From NCBI RefSeq assembly GCF_003573695.1, contig NC_039362.1:2206929-2270928 (forward strand): a stretch of 64,000 nucleotides of DNA, in the 5' to 3' direction. The number at the start of each line of letters is the position of its first letter. Within the stretch, counting starts at the first letter, position 1. The notes below the pieces were generated by a model, which was not told the DNA's origin, searched no databases, and saw only the letters and a program-made list of their open reading frames with translations. Source of the DNA: Papaver somniferum. Lineage: Eukaryota > Streptophyta > Magnoliopsida > Ranunculales > Papaveraceae. Below, one piece after another: positions 24,124 through 35,318 of the stretch. The position numbers and the translations under genes were made by a program.

Positions 24124-26831
24124 CTATTTCTTGGTTAATCCTTCATTATCTTCATCAGACTTGTTTCCTTCTTCATCTGCGTCAGAATCTTCATCACCAT
24201 CAGAACTTCCATCACTATCAGATTCTTCATCGTCAGCTTCGCTATCAGAGATAATCAAACTGGGAGTATTCTGTGGGATTTCTTCTAAAAGACAAGGATA
24301 ATCAGAATGTGGGATATTATGATCATCACAAACCATTTGGATGGTTTGATTGCGAAAATGCATAGCGTCATTCTTAAAATTCGCAACGGTGATCTTGATT
24401 TGATTCTTTAATCTAGAATACTTGTCGTTGCGAGAAGAAAGATTCTTTGCGAGTTCCTCCTTTTCAGCTTCAAGTTCTTCAATTTTCACGATATTTATTT
24501 TCAGAATCTGCGAACAAAAGAAATCAATTATTAACTTGATGAAAATTCATAAGAAGCAAAAGATTAGTAAAGAAGAGCAATTAGCAACCTTCTCTGTCAG
24601 AAATCATATCTCTAATCAAGGTGTATGTTCAACTTGGAGACTAACATTTACGCCTAAATTTTCTAGTCATCTAAAATTTTCGCAGCCCAGACAAATTCAT
24701 CCTCACTACTTATGAGAAGACGAGAACGAAATTTGATTTTCCCTTTCGCAGAGTTCAATATTCTTGCGGTTAGCTTCATCTCGCTCAAGTTGAACTTCAA
24801 GGAGAGCCTCTTGGAATTTCGCCAAAGCCTTGGCACCTTGATCAGAGATACGATCCTTATCATCTATGAGACCGCTAATTTTGGTTCTTAACTCATTGGT
24901 TTTATGTTTGGAATCAATAAGGAGACGCTTAAATCTGTTGGCTAAGCCTAAACTGGATCTATGATCAATTTCTAAGAGGCGAAATTTCGATCTAAGTTCA
25001 TTTAGAGAAAGAGATGAAATTCTATCATTTGAGAAGCTATTTAAGGAATTGTTAAGACGTTCAAGAAGGGTATCATTATCCAAGGCATTAGGAAATGAGC
25101 GAAGAAGGGTAACTTCATCAGAAAGACCATAAATGTCTTCAAAAAGGATCATTTAAATAAGATAAAACAACAGGATGAATGAATAAAGAGAAAAGAGAAA
25201 AGTAACATACCGTAAAGATGATTATTAGCTTGTTGAAGACTAGAAATTTTTTTCTTATACAAGGAAGAATCAATTTCTAATTGTCTATTTTTCTCGCGAA
25301 GACCTTTAACTTCAGCTTCTAATTCTTCATTCTTTTTGCGACATTGAAGATTCTTCTTTTCAAGATTTTCACGTCTTCTCTCTAGATCTGAGGCAACAGC
25401 AAAAGAAGCTTTTCCATCCTGCGAAAAGATATAAAAAATATTAATATAGAAAGAGATTTTGAGTTATAACAATGAAGAAGTAAAAGGATAAAAGTATACC
25501 AGACTATTGAGAGAATGCAAGAAGTCAGGAGTCACTGATCTAGAAACTCCACGAAGAGAGCTATCACCATATGGTAAAGGGACATCACAAAGGGTAGCGA
25601 GAGCTTTGCAGGTATTTCCGAATTGGCTATCTCCCATTCCTTGTAGAGAATCAGAAAAGAGGCCAGAAAGCTTAGCCATAGAAGATTCAGGTGGAGAATC
25701 TTCAGTTGCAGCAAGATCATCGTTATCCTCATCACCCTTGTCACTTTCGGAATTTTCGTTAGGAGTAACATTTGAAGGAGAAGAAGAACGAACTTTTATT
25801 TTCTTTGGAGGAGGACCAGTTGATTTTTCCCTGCGAAGGACACTTTTACCTTTATCACCAATCTTCGCAGCATCAGTAGATTCTTCTACTTCAGCAATAA
25901 TCTTTACACACAGATTGAAATAAGAAATGGAATCATGGAAGTAACAATACTATTTAAAGTCATAAGAGAAAATTTCTTACCTCATCTGTGTATGAGAGAA
26001 GAGCTAACAGAGTACTAGATTTCCCAGTCCTGTTATAACTATCCTTCAGTTTTTGGATCTGCGGAATGTCGCAAGAGTTAGCGAACAGAATAGTAAAAAT
26101 CAATAAAGAAATATAAAATGAGTTAAAGGGAAGAAACATACCTCTTTATCCTTCTCGGGCCAAGAGAAAACCCAAGGTTGATATGCAGCGAGATTCGCAG
26201 GAAGAACGTTTGATCCAGCAATGTAGGGTCCCTTTAGCATTAAAGGAAAAACACACCATAGATCATCTTTGGATTGGCGAGGAGTTGTGTTTTTACCAGA
26301 ATGCCAGTCAATATCTTGCATAAGAATTTTGGCTTCATCAATGTTATCTTTCCTTTTTAATCGAATACCCCAGCGAGTATTCTCTTTCTTCATGGAGATA
26401 AGTTCGTAGTTCTCAAAGAAATTCGCCACTGTATACTTCTCAGCAATTATCTCTAGGTTTGAGAATTTTGGATCCCTGATTTCTTTGGAGTAAAGAGACC
26501 CTCTACAAGCACCATGATTAGCGAACTCTAGCATCAGACGGATGCAGTCCCCACTTAGTTGGAAGATGGCTCGCGAAAATCCCGAATGAGCGAGAATTTC
26601 ATAAAATAAAGGAAGATATGGGTTATAAAGAGGAATAGGGAGACCTGCGAGAATTTGACCTAGTGAAGTTATGATTGATTGATCATCACAATATCGATCA
26701 GAAAAAAGCTTGACAGAAAGAATTGATTTGGCATTCTCAACAGGAATGGTGGAGAGTGTGAAACCTTTATCAGCAAGATCTTTTTGGACATCTTGTAAAT
26801 TCTTCTCATATATATGACCACTTGGATCCAT
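24124..26831 (-). CDS. T-A antisense gene: multi-exon coiled-coil protein with acidic tail
   Basis: Runs opposite to gag. Exons inferred from sites seen: 26831-26142 (230 codons, MDPSGHIYEKNLQ...), 26058-25981, 25901-25500, 25418-25211, 25136 to about 24710, and about 24510-24124. The first four exons join in phase with GT-AG introns of about 80-100 bases, and exon 5 continues in phase. The 3' end of exon 5 is uncertain. Exon 1 (LPIPLYNPYLPLFYEILAHS) resembles the 'putative gypsy type transposon' domain found in antisense ORFs of Tat elements (PF04195-like, from memory). Exon 3 has the basic patch PPPKKIKVR, a likely nuclear signal. Exons 4-6 are heptad-rich, and the end is an Asp/Glu/Ser acidic tail. 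No stop is seen in exons 1-5. Function unknown. Confidence 0.7.
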
Positions 26832-26990
26832 GTTTGAATATAGAGTATGGGAATGTATAGAAAGTAAAAGGATTGAAGGAAGAAAAAATTACAGCAGCAG
26901 AATTTGCAGAAGAATAACAGAGTTGCAGAGATGAGAGAATAAAAATAGAAGAGAAAGTAAAAAGAAAAGTAGAAAAATGGGGTAAGAAGA

Positions 26991-27110
26991 GTATATAAAG
27001 AAGATTTTTTACTCGAAGAAATAAACACCATTAAGACGAAGAGACGTGAGCGGTTGAAAATTAGCGGTTACAGAAGACGTGTCAAGAAATAAATGGAAGA
27101 GGGAGTACGT
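26991..27110 (-). promoter_or_regulatory. Putative promoter of T-A antisense gene
   Basis: On the minus strand TTTATATAC lies at about 26991-27000, some 160 bases before the antisense ATG. Upstream are three ACGT-core sites: GACGTGAG at 27043, GACGTGTC at 27076 and TACGTGTG at 27106. T-B has the same order and sequence, GACGTGAA, GACGTGTC and TACGTGTA, at 49581-49650. Such ACGTG cores are bZIP or bHLH binding sites in plants; use here is inferred. Confidence 0.5.
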
Positions 27111-27186
27111 GTGATAAATGTGGAATATGAAAAGATAAGCAGCTGCGGAATTTCTCACATCATTCTCTACTTTGCAGAGAAGATAT

Positions 27187-27200
27187 GAGAAGAGGCAAGA
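27187..27200 (+). other. T-A polypurine tract
   Basis: GAGAAGAGGCAAGA immediately precedes the 3' LTR. The identical sequence precedes the T-B 3' LTR at 49732-49745. Confidence 0.7.
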
Positions 27201-27669
27201 TGTAGGATCAGAATTTCGCAATGACAATGTTTCAGCGAAGTTATCAATGACATAGCATAACAACGTCGCAGAACAGTTTCAGAAATGATAGGATAAATGA
27301 CGTCATCTAAGGTCACGAGAAAGATGTGATAGTCTTGAGAAGATTAGAAATTTTGCGAAATTAACATCTGTAAGGTTGCGAGAATGTCGCAAACCATATC
27401 CGAAAATAAAGGACAGATTAGCTGTCAACTACTACGTATTTCCTTATAAATAGTCATTCGAGTTGTAAAGAAGGGAGAGATTTTTTTTGAGTAAGAAACA
27501 AGTAAATAGGAGAGAGAAAGTTCAGAGTAGTGATCATTCTTGACTTCTTTATCTTTCTTGTAAGAACATTCAAAAATTAATTAATAAAATTAAGAATATA
27601 AACCTAAAAATGAGTTGATCAACAATGAAATCATATGAGGGGTGTAGTGTAGGATTTCCTGCAACTACA
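27201..27669 (+). repeat. T-A 3' LTR
   Basis: 469 bp, same ends as the 5' LTR. It retains TATAAATAG at 27445-27453. Followed by the target duplicate ATACC. Confidence 0.9.
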
Positions 27670-28333
27670 ATACCAATACAAAAGTCAGGCCTTGTGAATA
27701 GTTTTACCAAGATACGTAAATAAGTTGTGAACGGTTATACTAAACACACATATTGGTAATTCAAAAGATTTGCAGTGAATAACAATACCAATAAGCCTAG
27801 CGATTTCCCTTTCGATTTACAAAACAAGTTTATGAATTTACTTCCTTTAAACGAATGTAAAACATTGTTTCCTAGGAAGAAATCTTCACCCATACCCATA
27901 CATAATCACAATAGCATTCATACGATTATGTCGATGTCTTATATATGAAGTTCAAAAGATAGACGTTATACTTCGTATTTTAATTCCTTAATACTATGTC
28001 TAACTAGAGTATAATCATTCACAGCTTCGCAGTTATGTTTTCAGTATGGACGACTTGAAAGATACGTTAGGAATGAAACAGTTCATGTCAAATATTACTA
28101 ACCTCAAGAGGAAGGATGATGTCATCGATGTAGCTCTTTACTTATTTACATTCTTCAAGTCTTCACGTAATACTTGTACGCCTCATATCCTAGTAACTTT
28201 CTAGCTAACCTATACGAAGTTGACTCTAGCATATAATCAAGCGACTCTTTAAATGAGTTTTGATTCACTAAAATATGACAACCAAACTTGACATACCAAC
28301 GCTTGGTGGGTTTAACCGAGCTATGCTCTAACA
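27670..28333 (-). mobile_element. S5: 5' LTR, outer part
   Basis: Continuation of the LTR interrupted at 18810. On the minus strand it starts TGTTAGAGCATAGCTCGG at 28333. With the inner part it makes about 2.8 kb, matching S7. The start of S5 abuts the S6 LTR, so S5 inserted into S6. Confidence 0.85.
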
Positions 28334-29291
28334 ATATTGTTGTAAAGTTTGTCTCCCAACACCGAAGGTTCTTTGAGAACTAAGGTAAGACTTTGAAAAA
28401 CTTCACTTGGAGATTCTTGAAGCACGGTTAGAACTATCTTTCTTTGATTGATATGGAACATGTATCTTGATTTGATATGTTATGTAACTAGTGTCTATTA
28501 TATAGGTCCTTCTCTTCTTCTAAAAGGTCAGTCAATAATTATTGATTAAAATAGAATATTGACAAAACTTCAATTTTATTGCGTATAACGCTTATCTATC
28601 AACTATCAAATTTAAAGATACCACAAAATCATTTAGACTTTTTCAAATATTGATATGCTTATGAGATAGATTGGTTACGATTCTCTGCACAACTAAAGAA
28701 GTAAACCTAATGTTTTGATCTAAATTCGTCTAAATATAATAAAAGGTTTTTGGCACATTGATTTATCATCTAATAGTAAATTAATTTTCATCTTGTTTGA
28801 GGCAGCGTAACTCTAGACTTCACGAACACGATTATGGAGCAACTTCTAGGCCTATAAAGAACATCACCAAGAGAATCAAATGTGTAGGTTCTTGCGTTAA
28901 TCATGAGGCTTGGGGGAATAACTGCAGTATCGTGTCCTGGACGGTTCATTCTATCTCAACTATATTCCGTATCGAAGTCATTATATTAGGATAGTGTTTG
29001 TAGCGGCTAAATACAATGTCTGTTTAAACTGGCAATGTCCCGGGGTTTTCCCCGTTCAAAAAAAAAGTATCTTTCCTTTATTTATTTTTTGTATTATATC
29101 GATTTATTCTTTATTGTTGAAGTACGAGCAATATGTAGGATAATGATCCTTGTGATTCAAGAATCTTAATTAAATATTATCTAATGATATTGATTGTCTG
29201 TTTTTTAATTAATTAAAATTCATGCAAGGAATTATCTATTAGGTTTTGAAACGAAAAATTTGTTGGTGTACTTGGTACTCTCCCCTTTTCA
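28334..29291 (+). mobile_element. S6: diverged plus-strand SIRE-like LTR, 3' part
   Basis: Contains the family phrase GTTTGTAGCGGCTAAATACAATG (here near 28995-29020), seen in S1 at about 1480, then a GTCCCGGGGTTTT phrase. It probably ends in CCCCTTTTCA at 29291. There is no primer site after it, so it is a 3' or solo LTR. The start is cut off by S5. It is more diverged than the others, as expected of the oldest layer. The end position is an estimate. Confidence 0.5.
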
Positions 29292-29395
29292 ACTTTCTAT
29301 CGCTCGTTAAAGATTGCCTCAAGGTTCGGGTGACGATGAAAAACACGTTAGTAGTACGTTAACGTTCTCATTTTTTATATTTATTTATTTTATTT

Positions 29396-32194
29396 TGAAA
29401 AGACGAGGGTACCCAAATACACCACAATCTCTTTGTTTCAACCTATAAGTCCTCTTACCGAGTGTGATCGTCTGTGGACTAAGTCGAGACAATACAACAA
29501 CTTCGGTATTCACACTTTATGTGATTGTCTATGGATAAAAGATCGAGACAATACGACTACCAAAGTGTGATACTTGATAATAGGTTCAGACTTAACCAAA
29601 CTCTATAGGATGAATATCAACTATATTGAAGTTAACGTTTGTGTATTTTACTTTTAATTATAATAAAAAATTATAATTTCATAAATAGAAAAGTAAAAGA
29701 CACAACAAGATTTTGTTAAAAAGGAAACTGCAAATGCAGAAAACCCCGGGACCTAGTCCAGAATTGAATACTCTCATAATTAAGCCGCCATACAAAATTT
29801 ACACTAACTTCGTATAGTTGAGACCAAGCAACTACCCCTAATTCACTTAGTTTCCTCGGTATCCATACGCTTCCGACTTCGAAGGTCACGCACTGGTACA
29901 ATTCCTTTGGATCGTATTCCAAACAATAAAGGAACAACAAATCTGTTTGGTAACAACTATATTGATTATTTGCAATATAAAGATATCTCATGTCATATGC
30001 AAAGGATTTTCCGTTTATTCTAATAAACTCTTTTTCCTGGTTAGATCAATCTATCCAATAACTACAAAAGTAGTTAAGTTTAGATTCACAATCAATTAGT
30101 ATAGATCTCAACGAGAAGCTATAAAGTGACGCCGACCTCACGCAACTAATCAATCAAATAAATCCGATTCTAGTTGGATCCCAGCCGATCAAGGTTTGTG
30201 CACATACAAAGATATGAGAACTAATAAGAAATCTTCTTCAATAATAACCTGCACAAGACCACTTGAATCTCTTGTGATCAATCACACACAGAACGAAGTC
30301 TGTTAACAATGGATTATCACAAGATGTCTTTCGATCTACAAACAGTTATAAAGATCCCGTCGATACTTCGATCTAGTTTGAGTGAATCTTATATTACAAG
30401 AAAAGATTCTCAAGAATAAACAAACTAGGTGCAATCGAAGTTTCAACAACCGTTAGTCAAACAAATCAATCGAAAAACTAATAGCACTGCAATTATCTAG
30501 TTTCCCACCAACGGTACTCGTAGAGCTTCTTGATCCCACAGAAGTCTTTAAACGAGCGGTCGTAAGAGATTTCACCTAATTAGGATTCCTCCCCGAATAG
30601 ACGGCTCCACCAATAACAATAATAAACTAAGTTTATCTGGATCTTAGGATAGTTTGCTAGAAATACAAACTTAGGTATTTATAGACCAAGGATGTTTGGA
30701 CACCAAATTTCCACAACCGAAAAATATTCTCAAGATGTGCAATGAATGATAAAATTCGGTTTTCCTAATTCCCATAAATGCTTGTCCAATATTTCTGAAA
30801 TTTCTTAATTGAAAATCTCCAATTAGTAAATGCACATTACTAATTTTTTTTTCTATAGAGATATGCATTTAATTGCTGGTAATTAAAGCATATAAAACCA
30901 AAAACCTTAATTAAAATATTATCAATTTATTTCGGCACAAGATCTCACTTTGAGTACTAAGAAATATCTTTGAACAATAAATGATAAGAGTTACTGTACG
31001 TGTTCAAAGTATGTTGACATCTCTTCACTGTAAATCCTTATTCATATTTACATAGATTTACATTCTTGGAATCGGTTACACCACACTTCCAAACAAGTTT
31101 AGAATTGGTTGACCTGTATTCCAAGATAACTATGTGATTGATCAGATCAAATCACATACATGGGTTCAATAGGTTCTACCAATCATTATGATAGGTTATA
31201 CCTCAATATGGAAATATTTGTGATCGGTCACACAAGTTACCAGGACCGGTTACATCAGTTACCAGGACTGGTTACCATATTCCCATGGTATTTCTTGTGA
31301 TAGGTCACACCAGTTACCAGAACCGGTTGCCAAATACAAGGATCGATTACACAATACTCTGTGATCGGTCACACCAATTACTAGGATCGGTTACACCAAT
31401 TACTAGGATCGGTCACACCAATTACAAATATCGATCATACCATCTCATGGTGATTACTTAGGATTGGTTACACCAATTAATAAAAACCATTCATACCAAA
31501 TTATAAGTCAGGCATTGTGATTAGTTATACCAAGATACATAACATAGTTACGATCGGTTCTACCATCTCACACATATTGGTCATCCAAATATTTGCAATG
31601 AATAACCGAACCAATAAGCCTAATGATTTCCCTTTCGATTCACGAAACAAGTTCATGAATGTACTTCCTTTACACGAATGTAAAACATTGTATCATATGA
31701 TGAAATCTTCACCATAACCCATTCACATAATCATAACAGTATATACAAGATTATGCCGATGTCATATCTACGAAGTTCAAAAGATATGCGTTATACTTCG
31801 TAGTCTAATTCCCTAATATTATGATCATACAAGTATGACCATGTCACATCACTAGAGTATTATAAAATATGTACAGTGTATACAGCTTCGCAGTTATGTT
31901 TTCAATATAGCACGACTTGAAAGATAGGTTAGGAATGAAACAGTTCAAGTCAATATTACTAACCTCAAGTGTAAGGATGATGTCGTCGTTGTATTTCGTT
32001 ACTTCTTCACATTCTTCAGGTCTTCGGAGTAATACTTCTATGTCTCAACATTCCTAGACTTTCTAGTCTAACCTAAATGAAGTTGACTCTAGTATATAAT
32101 CAAGCGACTTTAGATGAGTTTTGACACACTAAAATATGACAACCAAACTTGACATACCAATGCTTGGTGAGTTCAACCGAGCTATGCTCTAACA
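29396..32194 (-). mobile_element. S7: solo SIRE-like LTR
   Basis: 2799 bp, minus strand, TGTTAGAGCATAGCTCGG at 32194 to GGTACCCTCGTCTTTTCA at 29396. TATAAATA is at 30676-30683 (minus). No primer site or gag flanks it. Flanks TATTT (29391-29395) and TTTTT (32195-32199) match at four of five bases, a plausible decayed target duplication in a T-rich site. Very similar to the S5 LTR throughout, including the GATCGGTTACACC array. A solo LTR arises when the two LTRs of one element recombine. Confidence 0.8.
31180..31500. repeat. Array of GATCGGTTACACC-like units in S7
   Basis: Roughly ten degenerate units such as CACCAATTACTAGGATCGG follow each other at about 25-30 bp spacing. Units alternate between GGTTACACC and GGTCACACC. 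It corresponds to the S5 array. Confidence 0.8.
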
Positions 32195-32671
32195 TTTTTT
32201 TTTTTGAAAATTCAATTAGTCAATGTCAATGTACGATTCCGGCACCAAACTCTTACCTGGAACAATGTTGGTACCAAGCTTAAGGTCTTGACAAATCTAG
32301 GCACTAAACTACAAAAAATTCAATTTCATTTTATAATTTCAAAGTTGGATTCGAAAATGAGATTGAACAATGCCGATACTCATATATGTTCATGCAATAA
32401 GAATGAGAAATAAGAGCCCATAAAAGAAAGCCGAAATCTAAACCAAAACCGAATTTAGTTTTCAATCATACAAGTTTTGACATGAATAATGTCTCAAGCC
32501 TAAAACTACAAACATCAGTACATATAGATATGTAATAGCATGTTTGTTTTTTTCACTATATAATAGATATTCAGTATCTACTACCATGTAGTAGTGGGAT
32601 CCACAATAGAAGATGTTTGTGTTAAGCGCTTACTCTATTTAGATATAGAGTAAAATCATTATCCTGGTAGT
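32195..32671. other. Unassigned spacer between S7 and F
   Basis: Starts with a T-run and continues AT-rich. I see no conserved coding region or repeat terminus. It ends with the left target duplicate GTAGT of F. Confidence 0.5.
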
Positions 32672-33039
32672 TGTTGATGGTGGATTTTTGTTTAAGGCTA
32701 AAATTGTAAAAGCCGAATTTTAATAGGCTGACATTCTGTAAAGGATAAAGCCATTTGAGTGATGAATACTTCTTCACTTTATTAATTCCCCAGAATGGAG
32801 CATGTGGCAAAAATCCCTGTGAATTAAATACACCCAGAACGGAGCATGTAGCAACAATCCCGATTTTCTGTGGATTTATAGCATTATTAATTAATGCTTT
32901 ATTAGCCTTGTATTTCTTGTGCTGTTCCCGGGAACTCTCACTGTTGATGCGACATGAGGACCGAGTGTTGCTCCTAACAGGGTAACACGAATCTCCGAGT
33001 GTCAATAGTGAGGCATGCACGAAATGCCGGTACAGGCTA

Positions 33040-33190
33040 TCTCTATCGGTGTGTTATACTAGCCCGATTGAGTAAAGTCTCTCGGTGTGTTATACTAGAC
33101 CAATTGAGAATTACTCTTGGTGTGTTATACTAGCCCGAATGAGCATTCCTCTCGGTGTGTTATACTAGCCCGATTGAGTATAATCTGGAA
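33040..33190. repeat. Four tandem units of about 37-40 bp in F
   Basis: Units contain CGGTGTGTTATACTAGCCCG followed by ATTGAG or AATGAG. C1 carries quite different arrays in the first half of its LTR. Confidence 0.85.
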
Positions 33191-34933
33191 TGCCCATGCC
33201 AGTCTTAGAAATAATCATGGCCACGCAGGTTGGACGCATGATTCGATAGCCTAGAATATCCTCAGTAGGAGCAGGCTATCACCACAATGACCACCAGCGG
33301 GTCCCGGTTATGCCCTGGCTTGTCGAATACATACCACGCCTTTCAAATGGCCACCAAATGCCAACCCAGAGTTGGATGTCCAGGCTGGTGTGGAGAAGCT
33401 AATAAGGATCACGCGACAAGGGCCGGCCAAACCAGACTTAAAAACAGTCATGGTCGTCCAACTTCGCCGGCACGGTTGGACGACGTAGATTGTTCCAAGT
33501 CCGGTCGGACAAGTACCGTGGTGTACACCAGCGGGCCCTCTTCCTACCTGCATAATCGATCCTCCCCTGACTTAGACACGGAATGACGTGTGGTTGTCTG
33601 AAGTTGGGCCGATGTGAGGCTTAAAGGGTCGCAGGAAATTCCACTAAGGGTCTCAGATTGATCACGCCCATCCAACTTCACCAGCATGTTTGGATGTCTT
33701 AGATCAGGCCTATGACCATCAATCAGGTATCACCATGTTCACCATCGGCCCAATGTGGGTCCCACGTGGTCGGCCAATCCAAACGAAGAGCATAACATGC
33801 AAATTCATCCGGCCAAAGTAGCATGCACGCGACCAACATAAAACCCTAATTAGGGTTTGCGGCATATTACATGTGTCGTAAATCGATCACGAACGTCCAT
33901 CTTCGCCATCCTGGATGAAGGGTGCAGGAATAGACTAAGGAGGTCAAGAGAGTATCTACATGATCTCCGTGGGCCCGACTACCTCTATGTCCGACCGACC
34001 AGAGCAAGGAAGGACTAGACGCCTCGGTTCGTGCGCCCTGTAGATGGCATGTCGCGCCCCTTTGGAAATCCTTTGCAGCACAGGATTCCTGTCGCAAATC
34101 GATTTCAGCCACTCCTCTTTACCGGTAAACTTGAGTGGCCTAGATCGCATCTTCATGGGGCAGTGAGGTATGGACATGCACACCGACAAACTGTCTACAA
34201 ACCTTCCCGGTCGGTCCTTTCAAGAACACCTCCCATGCTTGGTTTCGACAAAGATGAAGAGTGATGCTTGCACCTCTTCAAAACCCTAAAACTTCATCAA
34301 CGGTCGCAGATGAGCGTCATATATCATCTCATCCGTCCAACTCTACCAGCTTGGTTAGGTAGCCCAGGCTAGGAGGTAAATGGACAATAAGGTGTCGTGG
34401 TGATTACCATCCGTCACCCTACCACATCATGTGATCGGCCAAGGGAGGGCTTGCCTGTGCAACCTCCAAACTATCATCCAAGATAGCTAAGCATGCATCT
34501 GTTCTAAGACGCTTAATCCGCGACTTACTCCATTAAGCCTTAAAACAACGATGATTCATACACATTGATTATATTCGATGCGTTACATGTATAAAATACA
34601 CATGATATTTCATGAATATCGACTTCCTAAATAACTTAGTTATTTAACCTAGCATCGTATGCTACCTTCTGTGGGTCCCACGATCCACACAATCGAGACC
34701 TCAAGCATGTCACAAATTGGGGGATGCATACTGGGGTATTGGTCTGGCGGTTTACAGCGTGCAGCGTGCAACACGCCATTACAAGAACGTGTCAAGAAGA
34801 CATGGACGGTTAGTGATGATGGGAGGAGTGGGCCCATACCTGATCGTGTGACAATCACTAACACGACTCCACTACTCCATCACTTTGCTTCTTCCATTTC
34901 CCACGAGAGACGTGGGTTAGGCTCAATGACTTG

Positions 34934-34942
34934 TATAAATAG
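34934..34942 (+). promoter_or_regulatory. TATA box of F LTR
   Basis: TATAAATAG in the context GACTTGTATAAATAGGT, conserved at 41898-41906 and 52577-52585 in the C1 LTRs. Confidence 0.65.
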
Positions 34943-35318
34943 GTTCTCCTCCCTATTTCCAAGACAGACAAGACAGAAACCAAGTGTTGATACAATTCGT
35001 ATTCAAACATACAGAGCTGATTGCTTACATCTTGCAAGCCAGTTCAGTATTCTGATACAAGTCATAAACAGCCAACACCTTCACAATCTCAACAACTTGT
35101 TCGCTTCCCTCCCTAAGATCAACCCTATTTCCTTCACTTTGTGACAGAAGCAAGTCTGAAACGACCATTTCTTGGTTTAGGCCAGAATTGTACAGATTGA
35201 TCTCTCGAATCAGAAAGCACTCCCGTGCAGTGCATTTGTTTAGGGTTTAGATTCATATCTCATCCACACACACCCCTAAATTACCAAAACCAGCAGAAAT
35301 ATTTTTCACCCATAAACA

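Larger units (their letters stand above)
18811..27669 (+). mobile_element. T-A: Tat-like Ty3/gypsy element, non-autonomous, complete ends
   Basis: 8859 bp with LTRs at 18811-19258 and 27201-27669, flanked by the perfect 5-bp duplication ATACC (18806-18810 and 27670-27674). It interrupts the S5 LTR cleanly. Order: LTR, primer site, gag, protease, structured spacer, antisense gene, polypurine tract, LTR. Reverse transcriptase, RNase H and integrase are missing, so movement would need enzymes from a relative. The Tat lineage is inferred from the gag knuckle style, the protease motif and the antisense ORF near the 3' LTR. Confidence 0.9.
32672..35318 (+). mobile_element. F: solo LTR of the long-LTR C family
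   Basis: 2647 bp, TGTTGATGGTGGATTTTTG to CACCCATAAACA, flanked by the perfect 5-bp duplication GTAGT (32667-32671 and 35319-35323). Start and end match the LTRs of C1 and the reverse of D. TATAAATAG is at 34934-34942. There is no internal region, so it is a solo LTR. Open frames inside it, including one of about 160 codons across the TATA box, are incidental. It contains its own tandem array near 33040-33190. Confidence 0.88.

Noticed and set aside
25507..25923. Plus-strand open frame of 138 codons in T-A
   Set aside because: It is the reverse of antisense exon 3, which has in-phase splice sites and homologous layout in T-B.
33287..33586. GC-richer open frame in F
   Set aside because: Lies inside a solo LTR before its TATA and has no recognisable domain.
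34659..35144. Open frame of 161 codons inside F
   Set aside because: It runs across the LTR TATA box into the presumed R region and shows no domain.
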